Origin: Paenibacillus antarcticus
Lineage (GTDB): Bacteria; Bacillota; Bacilli; Paenibacillales; Paenibacillaceae
DNA length: 64,000 nt
Direction of reading: 5' to 3'
Assembly (NCBI RefSeq): GCF_001637225.1
Contig: NZ_LVJI01000024.1
Location: forward strand, 1-64,000
Positions within the stretch are counted from its first letter, which is position 1, and each line of letters opens with the position of its first letter. This document shows, piece after piece, positions 63,513 to 64,000 of this stretch. The position numbers and the translations under genes were made by a program. The notes under the pieces are model-generated. The model was not told where the DNA came from. It did not search any database and saw nothing but the letters and a program-made list of their open reading frames with translations.

Positions 63513-64000
63513 ATGATTACAGAAGAAAATGCAAGATCTACGAACATGCAACAAATATCACCAGGGTATGATCAATGGGAACCTATAAATTCACTTCGCA
63601 AGTATGGACAGCATGTCCTGACTAGCGTAGAAATGACAGTTACTCATCTCTGTAATATGCGATGTGAACATTGTGCAGTGGGAGATATGCTTGTTATGAA
63701 AGAACCTGAATCTCTTTCATTGGATCTAATGCTCAAAAGATTGGACCAAGTAGAACATTTGGAAACGATAAGTATGACGGGTGGAGAACCTCTATTTCGT
63801 AAGCAAACTGTAGATGAAGTCATCGTTCCTTTGCTGAAATATGCGAAAGAACGTGGAATCAAATCACAGATGAACTCTAATTTGACGATGGGTATGGATC
63901 GCTATGAGAAGCTTCTTCCTTACCTAGATGTTATGCATATGTCGTTCAATTACTTGAACGGAGATGATTTTCATGAGGTAGGATTTGCAAACAGTGGACG
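63513..64000 (+). CDS. yfkAB: Radical SAM protein YfkAB (5' part)
   Basis: Open to the window edge; 162 codons seen. Residues 38-60 carry VEMTVTHLCNMRCEHCAVGD, the radical-SAM CxxxCxxC that binds the 4Fe-4S cluster and SAM, followed by the SAM-binding ISMTGGEPLF. DVMHMSFNYLNGDDFHEVGFA matches what I remember of B. subtilis YfkAB. Function in B. subtilis is unknown. GGGTGG precedes ATG. The C-terminal half lies outside. Confidence 0.9.
   Translation, partial: MITEENARSTNMQQISPGYDQWEPINSLRKYGQHVLTSVEMTVTHLCNMRCEHCAVGDMLVMKEPESLSLDLMLKRLDQVEHLETISMTGGEPLFRKQTVDEVIVPLLKYAKERGIKSQMNSNLTMGMDRYEKLLPYLDVMHMSFNYLNGDDFHEVGFANSG

Overview
This 64 kb window looks like a chromosomal stretch of a low-to-moderate GC, spore-forming Bacillota, most probably Paenibacillus or a close relative. 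The evidence is a 5S rRNA followed by a tRNA cluster, strong AAGGAGG-type ribosome binding sites with many TTG and GTG starts, a qoxABCD quinol oxidase, sufCDSUB, mtnK-mtnA, a TPP-riboswitch thiamine operon, modular secreted chitinases, a glgC-glgD pair, and a radical-SAM YfkAB homologue at the right edge. I see no transposase, integrase or CRISPR array. One short phage-like remnant (a lysin, about 56.7-57.6 kb) and one partial gene duplication (about 46.6-47.9 kb) are the main signs of genome flux.

Layout. 1-1.2 kb: 5S rRNA and nine tRNAs (Asn, Ser, Glu, fMet, Asp, Lys, Leu, Pro, Gly) ending in a terminator. 1.2-2.6 kb: a remnant ORF and a Gfo/Idh/MocA oxidoreductase. 2.8-7.9 kb (minus strand): TPP riboswitch, then ABC ATPase, permease and lipoprotein (ThiZXY type), then thiM, thiD and thiE, a salvage operon for thiamine precursors. 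8-9.5 kb: XRE-cupin regulator divergent from a two-domain VOC dioxygenase. 9.6-14.6 kb: two tandem secreted GH18 chitinases with FnIII and CBM5/12 modules, preceded by a good CcpA cre site. 15-19 kb: qoxABCD on the minus strand. 19.4-26.1 kb: an asymmetric heterodimeric ABC exporter, a Cache-GGDEF diguanylate cyclase, a HAD phosphatase and an alpha/beta hydrolase. 26.2-30.9 kb: a minus-strand VTC-type polyphosphate polymerase / DUF4956 membrane protein / CotH-kinase operon, divergent from a membrane-anchored purple-acid-phosphatase-like enzyme. Between the two lie PhoP-box-like direct repeats facing both ways. I regard this as the most interesting locus.

30.9-46.5 kb: an ArsR-DUF2087 regulator with an unusually symmetric operator, a LURP-one-like protein, a split ThrE-type exporter, a YtrA-type GntR/ABC operon, an MFS pump, a chemoreceptor, glgCD, a Mug-type DNA glycosylase, an Rrf2 regulator plus nitroreductase, DegV, two small membrane proteins and an unknown protein. 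46.6-47.9 kb: a truncated DUF1805 copy, a 30-residue membrane peptide bracketed by a 12-bp inverted repeat, and the intact DUF1805 gene. 48-50.3 kb: mtnA and mtnK (methionine salvage). 50.5-56.5 kb: dps, then the full suf Fe-S assembly operon with a Fur-box-like element. 56.7-57.6 kb: a phage-like remnant. 57.7-64 kb: a degenerate HD-GYP protein, a MoaD-MoaE fusion, a YunD-like phosphatase/5'-nucleotidase, uppP, a second intact HD-GYP protein, a branched terminator, and the 5' part of yfkAB.

Starts were chosen from ribosome binding sites and family N-termini rather than from the longest open frame. Functional names rest on motifs and remembered family features, not on database searches.
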